Positions 7,908-17,768 of a DNA stretch of 64,000 nucleotides are shown here, one piece after another. The notes below the pieces were generated by a model. The model had not been told where the DNA came from and ran no database searches. It saw only the letters and a list, made by a program, of their open reading frames with translations. The stretch is from an uncultured Armatimonadota bacterium. GTDB lineage: Bacteria; Armatimonadota; Armatimonadia; Armatimonadales; Armatimonadaceae. Location of the stretch: NCBI GenBank assembly GCA_903910385.1, contig CAIVZM010000034.1, positions 1 to 64,000 of the forward strand, read 5' to 3'. Positions within the stretch are counted from its first letter, which is position 1. Each line of letters starts with the position of its first letter. The translations under genes were made by a program, and so were the position numbers.

Positions 7908-8510
7908 ATGGCGGAAGTAAACGCGATTGGCGGCGTTGTTGGGAGTGTGATGGATCGCATCACAGGACGACCTAAACGGGAGTTTGATGGCCTGGTTAAG
8001 CGCTATCATAAGCAGGCGTATAATATCGCCTATCGCTTGACGGGTAATCACGCCGATGCCGAAGATTTGACGCAGGAAGCGTTTGTCCGCGCTTTTCGCT
8101 TTTTCGATAACTATCGTCGCGATCTGCCATTTGAAAACTGGCTGTATCGTATTATTTCTAACCTGTTCGTCGATGATCTTCGCAGAAAGCCGAAAGCGCG
8201 CATTCATTCGCTCGATGCACCGGTAAACGGGGACGCGAATAGTGAAAGCAACGCTTTCTTCGAGATTCCGGATACGCGGGATAACCCGGAACGGGTCGTT
8301 TTGCATGAAGAACTGGATGAAAAAATCCAGAAGGCTCTATCCGCACTTCCCGCCGACTTCCGTACCACAGTGATCCTCGCTGATATCGAAGGGTTGTCGT
8401 ACGAAGAAATCAGCGAGAAGATGGGATGTTCGCTGGGAACGGTTCGCTCCCGATTGCATCGTGGACGCAAATTGTTGCGATCCCGATTGGCGGGATTTAG
8501 CATTCGATAG
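7908..8510 (+). CDS. ECF RNA polymerase sigma factor, RpoE-like
   Basis: 200 aa. Region 2 (about 25-95) includes YNIAYRLTGNHADAEDLTQEAF and the DNA-contacting WLYRIISNLFVDDLRR stretch. Region 4 (about 140-190) ends in the helix-turn-helix GLSYEEISEKMGCSLGTVRS. Regions 1 and 3 are missing, as in ECF factors. The next gene encodes a zinc-binding anti-sigma factor and the third an HtrA protease, the same logic as the envelope-stress sigma systems. An ECF-like promoter upstream suggests self-activation. The stimulus is not known from sequence. Confidence 0.93.
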   Translation: MAEVNAIGGVVGSVMDRITGRPKREFDGLVKRYHKQAYNIAYRLTGNHADAEDLTQEAFVRAFRFFDNYRRDLPFENWLYRIISNLFVDDLRRKPKARIHSLDAPVNGDANSESNAFFEIPDTRDNPERVVLHEELDEKIQKALSALPADFRTTVILADIEGLSYEEISEKMGCSLGTVRSRLHRGRKLLRSRLAGFSIR

Positions 8511-8544
8511 TGAAACAGGTGGATTTCACTAAGTTTCTCGGGGA

Positions 8545-9291
8545 ATGTTTCCCGCAAAGATACAACTCATTGACGAAACCGGAGATAAGTACGCCTTGAA
8601 CTGCCGAAAAGTGAACGGTCTGCTCTCGGCCTACATGGACGCTGAATTAAGCGACGCCGAGATGCCGATTATACAGGATCATCTGGAGTCCTGCCCGAAA
8701 TGTCGCCAAGAGTATGACACGCTACGTGAAACCAAGCGGATGGTCGCCTCACTAGCGATACGTGCGCCGCGAACGGATCTGGAAGATTTACTCCGAACGG
8801 GGTTGGAACGCTCCGCTCCTCCTTCCCTCACGGAGAGGTTTTCCTACTGGTGGGAAGAAAATATCGCCAGTGAAGAGAGAATGCGCGTCCGACCGCACAT
8901 CCTTGCCGCGACCACGCTTTTCTCGATTGCTGGTCTCTGGATGGCGACTGCAACTCTGGACGGGTCTCATGACTGGCAACGCCGATTACCGATCACAGAT
9001 TATCGGGTGAGTCCTTCCATAACAGTGATAGGCATTGAATTCACCTCAGGACATGTTCGACTTTTCGCCGGGCAGAAAGCTGGCAAGACTATCATGGCTC
9101 CACTGGAAGTGTTCTATTCCCGTGTCGAAGCCAACGGCGAGGCGACAGGATTTCATCCGGGAACTCCCCGGGCATTTTCTTCTGCGGGTTTCGGCTCCTA
9201 CGGAACTTCGCTCACGCCAGCATCGTTTGGTTCCATCGGATCAGGTTCGCTGATTTCCACGCAAAGGATGACCGAACCCGGTCTCCGGTAA
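8545..9291 (+). CDS. Membrane-anchored zinc-finger anti-sigma factor
   Basis: 248 aa. The N-terminal ZAS domain has the ligands C20, H46, C50 and C53 (H-X3-C-X2-C in DHLESCPKC), which hold the sigma factor inactive. One hydrophobic segment lies at about 118-137, so the finger faces the cytoplasm and residues 140-248 face outwards. The outer part is rich in Ser, Gly and Phe and has no domain I recognise. It starts 34 bases after the sigma gene. Release of the sigma factor probably depends on cutting of this protein; the HtrA protease next door is a candidate but this is inference. Confidence 0.88.
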   Translation: MFPAKIQLIDETGDKYALNCRKVNGLLSAYMDAELSDAEMPIIQDHLESCPKCRQEYDTLRETKRMVASLAIRAPRTDLEDLLRTGLERSAPPSLTERFSYWWEENIASEERMRVRPHILAATTLFSIAGLWMATATLDGSHDWQRRLPITDYRVSPSITVIGIEFTSGHVRLFAGQKAGKTIMAPLEVFYSRVEANGEATGFHPGTPRAFSSAGFGSYGTSLTPASFGSIGSGSLISTQRMTEPGLR

Positions 9292-9299
9292 ACTTATGC

Positions 9300-9337
9300 A
9301 AGGAGGCGCCTCATTGGTAGAGGCGCCTCCTTTTCTA
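9300..9337 (+). terminator. Intrinsic terminator after the anti-sigma gene
   Basis: A 13-bp perfect stem (9300-9312 with 9320-9332) with a 7-base loop is followed by TTCTATTT. It stands nine bases past the anti-sigma stop and just ahead of the HtrA gene, so the protease is made by read-through or from its own promoter. Confidence 0.9.
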
Positions 9338-9378
9338 TTTAGCTATTATTCTCTGGCGTTTGCATTGGGGAGGCAGGA

Positions 9379-10890
9379 ATGGCAGGTAAAGGGTTATCCA
9401 GCGTCGTGACGCTGTTGACGGTTGCAGGATTTTCCGGGACTGCTCTTTTCCTGAGCGCCTCCGGAAGACCGGTGACCGCACGAGATGCCGCCAGTGCAGC
9501 GTCCGCCGAATTGATCGCCGCCACCAATCTGGAAGGCGCCTTCATACGAGTGGCAGATAATGTCGGTCCCGCCACAGTCTATCTTCTGGCGACCGATGAT
9601 TCCCAGCGACGTTCCGCACCCGGCCCGGACAAAGCGGAAAGGTTCCTGCCTGGGGCTCCGCCAAATCCAGAGGCTGATATGCGCCGTCGTCCTTCCTTTT
9701 CTGGCGGTTCCGGAATTATCGTACGCGCCGATGGTTATATCCTCACCAATGACCATGTGGTGGAAGCGGCGAAAAACGGGATTATTTCGGTATTCCTTCA
9801 GGATGGCACGAAGCTCCGAGGCAAGGTCTTCCGTGATCCTCGCTCGGATCTGGCGGTAGTCAAGGTCGATTCTCCCAAACCTCTGCCCTTCGTCAAATTC
9901 GCGGACTCTTCCAAGGTACGAGTGGGACAGTGGGCGATTGTAATCGGTTCGCCATTTGGACAGCAGAACACGGTGACGACCGGAATTGTCTCTGCTTTGC
10001 ATCGTACTCGTGAAATTTACAGTTCCTCCATGCTCCTGCGTCGGTATGCAAACCTTATTCAAACCGACGCCCCAATCAATCCGGGTAATTCAGGCGGTCC
10101 TCTTCTCAACATTCGTGGAGAGTTGGTAGGCGTCAATGTCGCCATTTTCTCACCCAGCGGATCGAGTTCGGGTATCGGGTATGCAATCCCCGCTAATACC
10201 GCACGTTGGGTAATGGAACAGTTAGTCGCAAAGGGGAAGGTTTCCCGTAGCGCGTTAGGTGTATTACTGAGCGATATTCCTCCGGGGCTACGTCAAAGAT
10301 TGGGGACGGACACCGGCGCTTATGTTTCGGTCATCATGGCGGATATGCCGGCGATCAAGGCGGGCATTCGTGCGGATGATGTCATCACCCGCTTCGATGA
10401 CCGTCCGATTTCCGATGAAGGCGATCTGCGGGATGCCATCGCCGCCGCTCCGCTTGACCGTGTGGTGACGATCTCAATTCTCCGGGGCGGAAAGCCGCAG
10501 ACCGTGACGGCGAAACTCGAATCATTGCCTTCGGATGGGTTCGCCATTGAAGAAGGAAGTCCGAAAGTTCCGGTATCCCCTCCTGCAAACCAACAGATCG
10601 GTATTGTCTCCCGTGCGTTACTGGCAGTGGAACGGACCAAATATGGATTAAGTCCCGATGCCAGCGGGGTTCTCGTCAAGAGCGTCTCGCCGGAAAGTCT
10701 GGCAGATGAGGCGGGTGTGGCCTCTGGAATGTTGATTCAATCCGTTAACGGAATCCCCGTCAGTAGTGTCGAGGCTCTGAATCAGGTGATGTCGACGGCG
10801 CGTTCTGGCGATACGGTTACACTCGTGGTGTTGAGGCCCGTCGTCGGAACCCGACCTTCCGAAGTTGCTGTGAACATTATCCTGCCTTGA
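9379..10890 (+). CDS. HtrA/DegP-type serine protease with two PDZ domains
   Basis: 503 aa. An N-terminal hydrophobic segment (about 7-27) acts as signal or anchor. The trypsin-like domain carries H126 (TNDHVV), D157 (RSDLAVV) and S238 (NPGNSGGP). PDZ domains follow at about 285-385 and 410-503. Such enzymes degrade misfolded proteins in the periplasm. The start has a strong ribosome site (GGGGAGGCAGG). Placed after the ECF sigma and anti-sigma genes, it fits an envelope-stress response. A short inverted repeat at 10879-10903 spans its stop codon without a T-run. Confidence 0.93.
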   Translation: MAGKGLSSVVTLLTVAGFSGTALFLSASGRPVTARDAASAASAELIAATNLEGAFIRVADNVGPATVYLLATDDSQRRSAPGPDKAERFLPGAPPNPEADMRRRPSFSGGSGIIVRADGYILTNDHVVEAAKNGIISVFLQDGTKLRGKVFRDPRSDLAVVKVDSPKPLPFVKFADSSKVRVGQWAIVIGSPFGQQNTVTTGIVSALHRTREIYSSSMLLRRYANLIQTDAPINPGNSGGPLLNIRGELVGVNVAIFSPSGSSSGIGYAIPANTARWVMEQLVAKGKVSRSALGVLLSDIPPGLRQRLGTDTGAYVSVIMADMPAIKAGIRADDVITRFDDRPISDEGDLRDAIAAAPLDRVVTISILRGGKPQTVTAKLESLPSDGFAIEEGSPKVPVSPPANQQIGIVSRALLAVERTKYGLSPDASGVLVKSVSPESLADEAGVASGMLIQSVNGIPVSSVEALNQVMSTARSGDTVTLVVLRPVVGTRPSEVAVNIILP

Positions 10891-10932
10891 ACAAGGGCAG
10901 GATAAAAATGAATAAGTAACTTTTCGCTCGTA

Positions 10933-11769
10933 TCAAGAGATCAGCGACGCTTCGTCACTGGTTGCGAAATTAGCGTTTTCCACAGGGTCTTCCCTGGGAG
11001 GCGACGTTAGGATTACCGGGCCATCTTTGGTAACCGCAACCGTATGTTCCCAGTGCGCCGCCCACGAACCATCCGAGGTGACAATCGTCCATTCGTCCGC
11101 ATGCTCGATCTTCGATCCACCCAGCATTACCATCGGTTCAATACAGAAAGTCATGCCGATATGAAGAGGTATGCCCTTTCGCGGCTTGCCGTAGTTCGGG
11201 ACATCGAGACCCGATTCGTGCGGCGTCCGTCCGATTCCGTGCCCGACCATTTCGCGAACCACATTCATGCCATGTTTTTCCACATGGCGCTGGATCGCAT
11301 AACCTATATCTCCCGTCGTGCGACCGATGCGCGCCTGTTCGATTCCCCTGTACATCGCCTCTCGCGTAACCAGCATCAACCGACGCGCTTTATCACTGAT
11401 AGGCCCAACCGCTGTCGTTATGGTAGAATCGGCGCACCACCCATCTACCGAAGCGGTCATATCCAGACTCACCAGATCACCGGTTGTCAGGATGCGTTTT
11501 TTGGGTACGCCATGGATCACTTCATTATTCACAGAGATACAGGTGGCGTGGAGGTAGGGCACGGCGGAGAATGAAGGCTTATAGCCGAGTAGCGCCGGCT
11601 TCGCGCCAAACGTTTTCAACGTTTCCTGAGCAATATCATCCAGATCAAGCGTCGTGGTCTCTCCCGCGACAATCGCATCACGCATCGTACGCAATGTCAC
11701 CGCGACTGCGATACCCGCCTGTCGCATAGCCTGAATTTCGGAGGGCGTCTTAATCGTTATTTTTCTCAT
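10933..11769 (-). CDS. map: Methionine aminopeptidase, type I
   Basis: 278 aa enzyme that removes the first methionine from new proteins. All five metal ligands are visible: D103, D114, H177, E211 and E241, and the substrate-contacting H86 (NNEVIHGVP). It lacks the N-terminal zinc-finger extension of some type I forms and has a C-terminal tail of about 25 residues after the catalytic fold. It stands alone, not in the ribosomal protein operon where map is often found. It has its own promoter with a leader of about 34 bases and a ribosome site (CAGGA) before the ATG. Confidence 0.95.
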   Translation of the reverse strand: MRKITIKTPSEIQAMRQAGIAVAVTLRTMRDAIVAGETTTLDLDDIAQETLKTFGAKPALLGYKPSFSAVPYLHATCISVNNEVIHGVPKKRILTTGDLVSLDMTASVDGWCADSTITTAVGPISDKARRLMLVTREAMYRGIEQARIGRTTGDIGYAIQRHVEKHGMNVVREMVGHGIGRTPHESGLDVPNYGKPRKGIPLHIGMTFCIEPMVMLGGSKIEHADEWTIVTSDGSWAAHWEHTVAVTKDGPVILTSPPREDPVENANFATSDEASLIS

Positions 11770-11809
11770 AAATCCTGAGCGTTCGACTGAATTTGTTCAT
11801 CGAACCGTT

Positions 11810-11838
11810 ATTTTCTCATTATGCGAGTCGTCTGTCAA
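11810..11838 (-). promoter_or_regulatory. Sigma-70-type promoter of map
   Basis: On the minus strand TTGACA (11833-11838), 17 bases, then GAAAAT (11810-11815). The start would fall about 34 bases before the map ATG. Confidence 0.6.
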
Positions 11839-11873
11839 GGTTTTGGAATCTTGCGTGCCACCGGGTAGACGAT

Positions 11874-12722
11874 CTAAGCTTGCGAACCCTTCTTGCGAAA
11901 GGCGGCGGGAGAAAGACCATGGAACCGCTTAAAAGCAGCGGTAAATGCAAAGGGATTCTCGTATCCGATCCTGCTGGCGATATCGGAAATCGGGTAGGCA
12001 TCCCTCAGTAAAAGTGCAGCGGCATGTCGCATTCTAAGATGAGTGACCTGTTGAATCGGGCTTCGGTTTGTCTCTCGCTGACACAATCTGCGAAGGTGTT
12101 CACCACTCAAGTCGGCCCTTGCCGCCAACTCTTGAATATTCCAGTCATACGAAGGATCATTTGCGACAGATTCCCAGAGTCGACGCAAGCGCGGGTCTCC
12201 CGTATCGCCAGGGCGCGCGATGCGCCGGGAGTACAGCGAGACCAACCTTGCCCAATCATCCGTCACCGCCGTCACCGCTTCATTCATCGCCTCACTGTAC
12301 AGACCCCGGATCGCAGCAGATAGAGGTTGCGGATTAACCGCAGTTCGCACAGGAGAATTCCCGCTGATGAAGGGACGTTCACGCAAGGATGCGGTTGTAT
12401 GCATCGCCCAGACGAAACTCCATGTCTCAGTCCCAAGAAATCGATAAGAGTGTGGAACGTGAGGGGGCGTGAGATAGGCGCCGCCGGGTCCGATACGTTG
12501 CCACCCTTCTTCCGTCCATGCTTCTCCGATGCCAGAAACGACTACCAGAATCTGACTGAAGTCAGGAGAACGGCGCGTGAACGCGAAGCCTTCCCTCGCC
12601 TCGCTCCAACCCACTAGCCTGAATCCGTATGCATTCAGGGCGGGAGCCATTTCCGGGGTTACCAGACCCTCGCGCGTTCGTCCCCCAATATTGTGTATCT
12701 CACGAAAAAATAATGTCGACAT
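11874..12722 (-). CDS. AraC-family transcriptional regulator
   Basis: 282 aa from the ATG at 12722. An open frame reaches a TTG at 12764, but that codon is the -35 element of a promoter, so the later ATG is preferred. The N-terminal cupin-like sensor (about 20-130) has GPGGAYLTPPHVPHSY, typical of the AraC_binding fold. The C-terminal pair of helix-turn-helices (about 185-280) includes IQELAARADLS and ISDIASRIGYENPFAFTAAFKRFHGLSP. It is divergent from the GH2 glycosidase gene, which it probably controls in response to a sugar. Confidence 0.9.
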   Translation of the reverse strand: MSTLFFREIHNIGGRTREGLVTPEMAPALNAYGFRLVGWSEAREGFAFTRRSPDFSQILVVVSGIGEAWTEEGWQRIGPGGAYLTPPHVPHSYRFLGTETWSFVWAMHTTASLRERPFISGNSPVRTAVNPQPLSAAIRGLYSEAMNEAVTAVTDDWARLVSLYSRRIARPGDTGDPRLRRLWESVANDPSYDWNIQELAARADLSGEHLRRLCQRETNRSPIQQVTHLRMRHAAALLLRDAYPISDIASRIGYENPFAFTAAFKRFHGLSPAAFRKKGSQA

Positions 12723-12735
12723 TAAATGAAGAATT

Positions 12736-12764
12736 ATTATACTCTCACCCCGGTCCTGAGGCAA
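12736..12764 (-). promoter_or_regulatory. Strong promoter of the AraC-type regulator
   Basis: TTGCCT (12759-12764), exactly 17 bases, TATAAT (12736-12741). The expected start lies about six bases before the ATG at 12722, and no ribosome site is present, so the message would be almost leaderless. Confidence 0.7.
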
Positions 12765-12965
12765 ATGTCGTTACCTATGAGTAAAAGCCTCCTCGAATTA
12801 CAGATTTTTGTCTTATCCTCCTGACAGACGTTCCTCATCATCAAATGTGTGTTACACAAAGGCGGATGTGGCATGCCCCTATTGCGCCCCGGTGGCATTG
12901 GGCTTTATCATGAACGAGGAATTCGGCGGCGCATTTTCGCCCGCCCTTTCGGGAGAAAATACACT

Positions 12966-14753
12966 ATGTCTCTACCTCGTGCGGAATACCCCCGCCCGCA
13001 GTTTGTTCGTAATGATTGGCTTTGCCTCAATGGCGAATGGCAGTTTGAAATGGATTTTGGCGATTCCGGTGCGGAACGCGGCTTGAAAGAACGTGACCTT
13101 ACCGGTTCGATACAGGTTCCCTTTTGCCCGGAATCGGAATTGTCTGGCGTCAATTACAAAGATTTCCTCCGCGCCGTCTGGTATCGCCGTGTCGTGACGA
13201 TTCCTGCCGAGTGGACGGGAAAGAAAGCCCTTTTGCATTTTCAGGCATCCGACTATGATACGACCGTCTGGGTAAATGGTGTTGAAGTTGGTCGGCATCG
13301 GGGAGGATTTACGCCTTTCACCTGTGATTTACAGGGAGTCGCCGCACCGGGCGAGGAAGCGGTCATCGTCGTTCGCGCCAGAGATTCGCATCCGGAACCG
13401 CGTCCCCGTGGAAAGCAGGCGAACCGGTTCGCGCCTTACGCTTGTTTTTATACGCGCACGACCGGAATCTGGCAGACAGTCTGGATGGAACCGGTTCCGA
13501 TAGTTGCGTCGTTCAAGCGTCCTCGCGTTACGCCAGATGTCGCGAACGGCGCCTTTCGCTTCGAGTTGCCCCTGACTCAGAACCTGTCAGGCGGTAAAAT
13601 TGAAATTACGGTATCTGATGCCAGTGGAGCGGTCGCCGAAAATTCGGTACGGGCGGATCTTGATTTCGCTCCTCGTGTCGATGTTATTATCCCCGAATCT
13701 CGTCGGATTCTCTGGGAACCCGGTAAGCCATATCTCTATGATATTTCTCTTGTCCTGAAGGACGCTGAAGGAAATGTCGTCGATAAAGCCACATCTTATG
13801 CGGGATTACGGTCAGTCTCTATCGAAGGCAAAAAAGTAAAGATCAACGGCAAAACGATCTTTCAGCGATTGGTTCTGGATCAGGGATATTGGCCGGAAAG
13901 CGTCATGACTGCGCCTTCTGACGCCGAACTGATCGCGGATATTCAACGGTCGCTGGATACGGGCTTCAACGGCGCCCGGTTGCACCAAAAGGTGTTCGAA
14001 GAACGGTTCCTGTATCACGCAGACCGTATGGGATATCTGGTATGGGGCGAATTCGGTGACTGGGGGTGTTCCGGATTCGGACCATCGCAGGATCATCAAC
14101 GGATGGGCGCCACTTACATCACGCAATTTCTGGAAGCGCTGGAGCGTGATTACTCGCATCCGGCGATTATCGGATGGTGTCCGCTAAATGAGACCTACCA
14201 GGAAAATGGCGATAAGATTGTCGATCTCGATGATGCTACTCGCGGAATGTTTCTTGCCTGTAAAGCGATGGATACCAGTCGGCCCGTCCTCGACACTTCC
14301 GGCTATGCTCACCGAGTTAAAGAGTCAGATATCTATGACTCGCATGATTATGAGCAGAATCCAGAGAAATTCAAGCAGAATCAAACGGGACTCTCCGATG
14401 GGAAACCGTATATCAATAAGGGATGGGATGGAAAAGAGACGAACATTCCCTATAATGGTCAGCCCTACTTCTGTTCGGAATTTGGCGGTATCTGGTGGAA
14501 CCCCGCCGCCTTTGAAAATAAAGAATCCTGGGGCTACGGTGAGCGTGTTAAGAACCTGGACGAGTTCTATGCTCGCTTTGAGGGACTTTGCAATGTCCTT
14601 CTGGACGACCCGGATATGTTCGGCTACTGTTATACCCAGTTGACCGATATCTATCCAGAAGAGAACGGATTCTATACTTTTGATCGTCAACCGAAGTTCG
14701 ACAATGCGAAATTGAAAGCAGTGCAAATCCGTAAAGCCGCAATCGAAGATTAG
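12966..14753 (+). CDS. Glycoside hydrolase family 2 enzyme (beta-galactosidase/glucuronidase type)
   Basis: 595 aa from the ATG at 12966, preceded by GGGAG; the frame is open back to 12849. The sugar-binding domain (about 10-180, GEWQFEMDFGDSG and WVNGVEVGRHRGGFTPF), an immunoglobulin-like domain and the barrel follow in order. Acid/base E409 is in PLNETY and nucleophile E505 in CSEFGG, so the enzyme should be active. No signal peptide is seen, so it probably acts on imported sugars. It is divergent from an AraC regulator. True substrate uncertain: beta-galactoside, beta-glucuronide or beta-mannoside. Confidence 0.9.
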   Translation: MSLPRAEYPRPQFVRNDWLCLNGEWQFEMDFGDSGAERGLKERDLTGSIQVPFCPESELSGVNYKDFLRAVWYRRVVTIPAEWTGKKALLHFQASDYDTTVWVNGVEVGRHRGGFTPFTCDLQGVAAPGEEAVIVVRARDSHPEPRPRGKQANRFAPYACFYTRTTGIWQTVWMEPVPIVASFKRPRVTPDVANGAFRFELPLTQNLSGGKIEITVSDASGAVAENSVRADLDFAPRVDVIIPESRRILWEPGKPYLYDISLVLKDAEGNVVDKATSYAGLRSVSIEGKKVKINGKTIFQRLVLDQGYWPESVMTAPSDAELIADIQRSLDTGFNGARLHQKVFEERFLYHADRMGYLVWGEFGDWGCSGFGPSQDHQRMGATYITQFLEALERDYSHPAIIGWCPLNETYQENGDKIVDLDDATRGMFLACKAMDTSRPVLDTSGYAHRVKESDIYDSHDYEQNPEKFKQNQTGLSDGKPYINKGWDGKETNIPYNGQPYFCSEFGGIWWNPAAFENKESWGYGERVKNLDEFYARFEGLCNVLLDDPDMFGYCYTQLTDIYPEENGFYTFDRQPKFDNAKLKAVQIRKAAIED

Positions 14754-14770
14754 CAACGGTGGGCAAAGTC

Positions 14771-14800
14771 AGGGAGGGGGGTAAAGAAACCTCCCTTCTT
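14771..14800 (+). terminator. Probable terminator after the GH2 gene
   Basis: A 7-bp stem AGGGAGG/CCTCCCT (14771-14777 with 14790-14796) followed by TCTT lies 18 bases past the stop. The loop is 12 bases and the T-run is short. Confidence 0.5.
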
Positions 14801-14862
14801 CGCGCTAAGGATGGACTCTCTCTTCAGGAAGGGACATCATTTAAGGAACAGGAAAATCAGTT

Positions 14863-15858
14863 ATGAATCGACGAAACCTGGGGAAATCAGGGTTGACGGT
14901 ATCCGAGATCGGCCTCGGGTGTATGGGGATGTCCGATTTTTACGGAGTGCGTGATGATGAAGAGTCCATAGTGACCATCCATGCCGCCATCGATCAGGGA
15001 TGCACCTTTCTGGATACCGCCGATATGTATGGCTACGGCGACAATGAAATTCTGGTGGGTCAGGCAATCAAGGGAAGACGAGACAAGGTCACCATAGCCA
15101 CCAAGTTCGGAATTGTCCGTGACCGTCATGATCCCGCACGACGAGGTGTCAACGGCAGACCGTCTTATGTGAAATCCGCCTGTGATGCCAGTCTGAAACG
15201 GTTGGGCGTGGAAGAAATCGATCTTTATTACCAACATCGCGTTGATACGGAGACGCCGATTGAAGATACCGTTGGCGCGATGTCGGAGTTAGTAGAAAAA
15301 GGTAAGGTTCGCGCAATCGGTCTTTCCGAAGTGTCGCCAGGAACACTAGAACGCGCCTGTTCCGTTCATCCTATCGCCGCCGTGCAGACGGAGTATTCCC
15401 TCTGGAGTCGTGAACCGGAGGACGCCGACGGCATCTTGACCGCCTGTCGAAAGCGGGAAGTCGCCTTTGTGGCGTACTCTCCGCTGGGACGCGGTTTCCT
15501 GACCGGTCAGATCAAATCCCCGGACGATTTCGAAGCCGATGATATGCGGCGTAATTCCCCCCGTTTTCAGGGTGAGAACTTCGCGAGAAACCTGCAACTG
15601 GTCGAACGTATCGGCGAGATTGCGCGTGAAAAAAGCTGTACTCCCGCACAACTGGCTCTCGCGTGGATACTGGCGCAAGGCGAGGATATCATCCCGATAC
15701 CGGGAACGAAGCGGCGCAAATACCTTGCCGAAAATCTCGTCGCCGCAGAAATCGCTCTTACTGACAACGACCTTTCCCGTTTGGAAGAAATCTCTCCTCG
15801 CGAAGCGGTTTCCGGTGACCGCTACCCGGAGAACTTGCGGGCGTTGATCAACCGTTAG
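14863..15858 (+). CDS. Aldo/keto reductase
   Basis: 331 aa NADPH-dependent reductase with the TIM-barrel fold. The catalytic tetrad is visible: D51 (FLDTADMYG), Y56, K81 (IATKFG) and H125 (YYQHRVD). The C-terminal cofactor part has [16 protein letters not shown]. It reduces aldehydes or sugar ketones; the precise substrate cannot be told. The AKR11/AKR13-type sequence ([12 protein letters not shown]) is common in soil bacteria. It follows the GH2 gene after a probable terminator and may belong to the same sugar-use region, but has its own spacing of 109 bases. Confidence 0.93.
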   Translation: MNRRNLGKSGLTVSEIGLGCMGMSDFYGVRDDEESIVTIHAAIDQGCTFLDTADMYGYGDNEILVGQAIKGRRDKVTIATKFGIVRDRHDPARRGVNGRPSYVKSACDASLKRLGVEEIDLYYQHRVDTETPIEDTVGAMSELVEKGKVRAIGLSEVSPGTLERACSVHPIAAVQTEYSLWSREPEDADGILTACRKREVAFVAYSPLGRGFLTGQIKSPDDFEADDMRRNSPRFQGENFARNLQLVERIGEIAREKSCTPAQLALAWILAQGEDIIPIPGTKRRKYLAENLVAAEIALTDNDLSRLEEISPREAVSGDRYPENLRALINR

Positions 15859-15893
15859 CTCATGAAATCGAATCTGAAATTTTGAAATTGGAA

Positions 15894-17525
15894 TCAGCCG
15901 ATGCTCGCCTCATAGATGGCCCAATTACCGGTGATTTCTTTCACCTTGCCTTCCTCAAAGACGAGGAGGCGAGTCGCTACCTTGTCCAGAAAGAAGCGGT
16001 CGTGACTGACAACGATGACAGCGCCAGGAAAATGCGTCAACGCCCGTTCCATCACCTGAATACTGGTCATATCAAGGTGGTTTGTCGGTTCGTCCAGCAA
16101 AATGACGGGAGAGCCAGACAGCAGACATAACGCCAACGCCACCCGAGCTCTTTGACCTCCGGAGAGCGTCCCGATGCGTTGTTTCTGGTCCATTTCGGAA
16201 AATCGCAGGAGATTGAGAAAGCGGTTCACTTGCTTGCGCGGTGCGTGAAACGCCATATCGATCACATTGACAGCATGAGCGACGGTGTCTTTGGGATCGA
16301 GTTCCGCAAGGACTTTATTGAAATAGATCGGTTCGACACCACCTTCCCAGAGGAGGCGTCCAGCATCCGGCGATTCCTCACCGGTGATCAGGCGAAGAAG
16401 CGTCGTTTTGCCGGAACCATTTGGCCCGACAATGGCGAGACGGTCACCCGCATGCAGTTCAAAAGAGACATTGGAAAACAGGCATTGCTCGTCGTAGGAC
16501 TTCTCGACGCATTCCGCTCGAAACAGATTCGCGCGAGCCCGCAAGCCCTGATAAATGTCAGTTACAATAACATCGGCGGGGCGAGGTTGGGATCGCTTTT
16601 TGACATCGGCTAATTTTCGTTTCAGAGCGCCGCCGGGGTCTTTTGCCGTCGCACGACGATCTTCAATCGCCTCCGCTTCATAAATCAGCAGTTCTTCCTC
16701 ATGCTCGAACTGTCGTTCCAGATTCTTGATGCGGAAACGCTTCTCAATCACATAGGCGCTGTAATCACCGGGATATTCATGTAGATGGTAGTTTTCGATT
16801 TCGACGATACGATTGACGACTTTGTCCAGAAAGTGACGGTCGTGGGAAACCAGTAAGAACGCCCCGCGAATCTGATTCAACCATTGTTCCAGCCAGGCTA
16901 CCCCTTCGATATCCAGATAATTCGTCGGTTCGTCGAGCAGGAGAAGATCGGGTTGTTCTAAAAGGATTTTCGCCAGCGCCGCGCGATTACGCCATCCACC
17001 CGAAAGCTGGTTTATTGGTCGGTGACGATACGTTTCGCTGAAACCAAGTTTGTTGAGAGCAATATCGATTCTGGTAGGATAGTCCCAGCCATCACGGAGT
17101 TCGATCTCCTCTAAAAGCTCACTCTGGCGCGTCATTGCAGCGTTCATCGCATCATCGTCATCGGGTGAAATGCGCCCCATGCTGTCGCTGACTTCCTCCA
17201 GTTCCTTCTCGAGGGCGCGAACCGGGGCGAATACAGCTTCCAGCGTTTCCTGCACGGACAAATCGCCTTCGAGTTCGGAAAACTGCGAGAAATAACCGAT
17301 GCTCAGGCCGGGGGTAATTTCTACCTTGCCTTCGGAAGGGGCGATATCGTCGGCAGAAGCATGGCCGCTTTGCGCCAGAATGAGTTTGAGAAGGGTTGTC
17401 TTTCCAGTTCCGTTTTGTCCTATGAAACCGACCCTGTCACCCTTTTGCAGGCGAAAGTACGCCTCTCGCAACACCAAACGATCCTCAAACCGCATGGTGA
17501 CATTCTGTACGCGAATTAAACTCAC
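15894..17525 (-). CDS. ABC-F ATPase (Uup/EttA-like)
   Basis: 543 aa from the GTG at 17525, which has an AGGGA site upstream; the frame is open to 17576. Two ATPase domains in one chain: first Walker A GQNGTGKTT and signature LSGGWRNR, Walker B LLLLDEPTN; second Walker A GPNGSGKTT, signature LSGGQRAR, Walker B VILLDEPTN. A charged linker (about 250-330) joins them. There is no membrane domain. ABC-F proteins act on the ribosome or in DNA-repair-linked processes. A second, longer relative lies at 60483, so this genome has at least two. Confidence 0.93.
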   Translation of the reverse strand: MSLIRVQNVTMRFEDRLVLREAYFRLQKGDRVGFIGQNGTGKTTLLKLILAQSGHASADDIAPSEGKVEITPGLSIGYFSQFSELEGDLSVQETLEAVFAPVRALEKELEEVSDSMGRISPDDDDAMNAAMTRQSELLEEIELRDGWDYPTRIDIALNKLGFSETYRHRPINQLSGGWRNRAALAKILLEQPDLLLLDEPTNYLDIEGVAWLEQWLNQIRGAFLLVSHDRHFLDKVVNRIVEIENYHLHEYPGDYSAYVIEKRFRIKNLERQFEHEEELLIYEAEAIEDRRATAKDPGGALKRKLADVKKRSQPRPADVIVTDIYQGLRARANLFRAECVEKSYDEQCLFSNVSFELHAGDRLAIVGPNGSGKTTLLRLITGEESPDAGRLLWEGGVEPIYFNKVLAELDPKDTVAHAVNVIDMAFHAPRKQVNRFLNLLRFSEMDQKQRIGTLSGGQRARVALALCLLSGSPVILLDEPTNHLDMTSIQVMERALTHFPGAVIVVSHDRFFLDKVATRLLVFEEGKVKEITGNWAIYEASIG

Positions 17526-17768
17526 ATTTCCCTGCGCTTTCCACGATCCTGTCCGAAGGAACCAGATCATCCTCATTGTATCGGATACATCTTTAGCAAA
17601 AATCGATAGTCAAGCTACACAACATTCACTTACTAACTGCACACTCCACCGAAGATGATCCTTTCTTTCTTCCCAACTCCCTGAGAGGAATTCGCCCTTG
17701 CGGCGATGAACGCTTTCGTATCGTTTTGCGCCAACTTTCATGAGCGAACGGGACAAAGGAATAGTCTC

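Noticed and set aside
10879-10903. Intrinsic terminator between htrA and map
   Set aside because: An 8-bp stem exists but neither strand has a T-run after it.
12849-12965. N-terminal extension of the GH2 enzyme
   Set aside because: The extra residues do not look like a signal or domain, and GGGAG lies just before the ATG at 12966.
15346-15678. Minus-strand open frame of 110 codons
   Set aside because: It is the shadow of the aldo/keto reductase gene and has no ribosome site or known motif.
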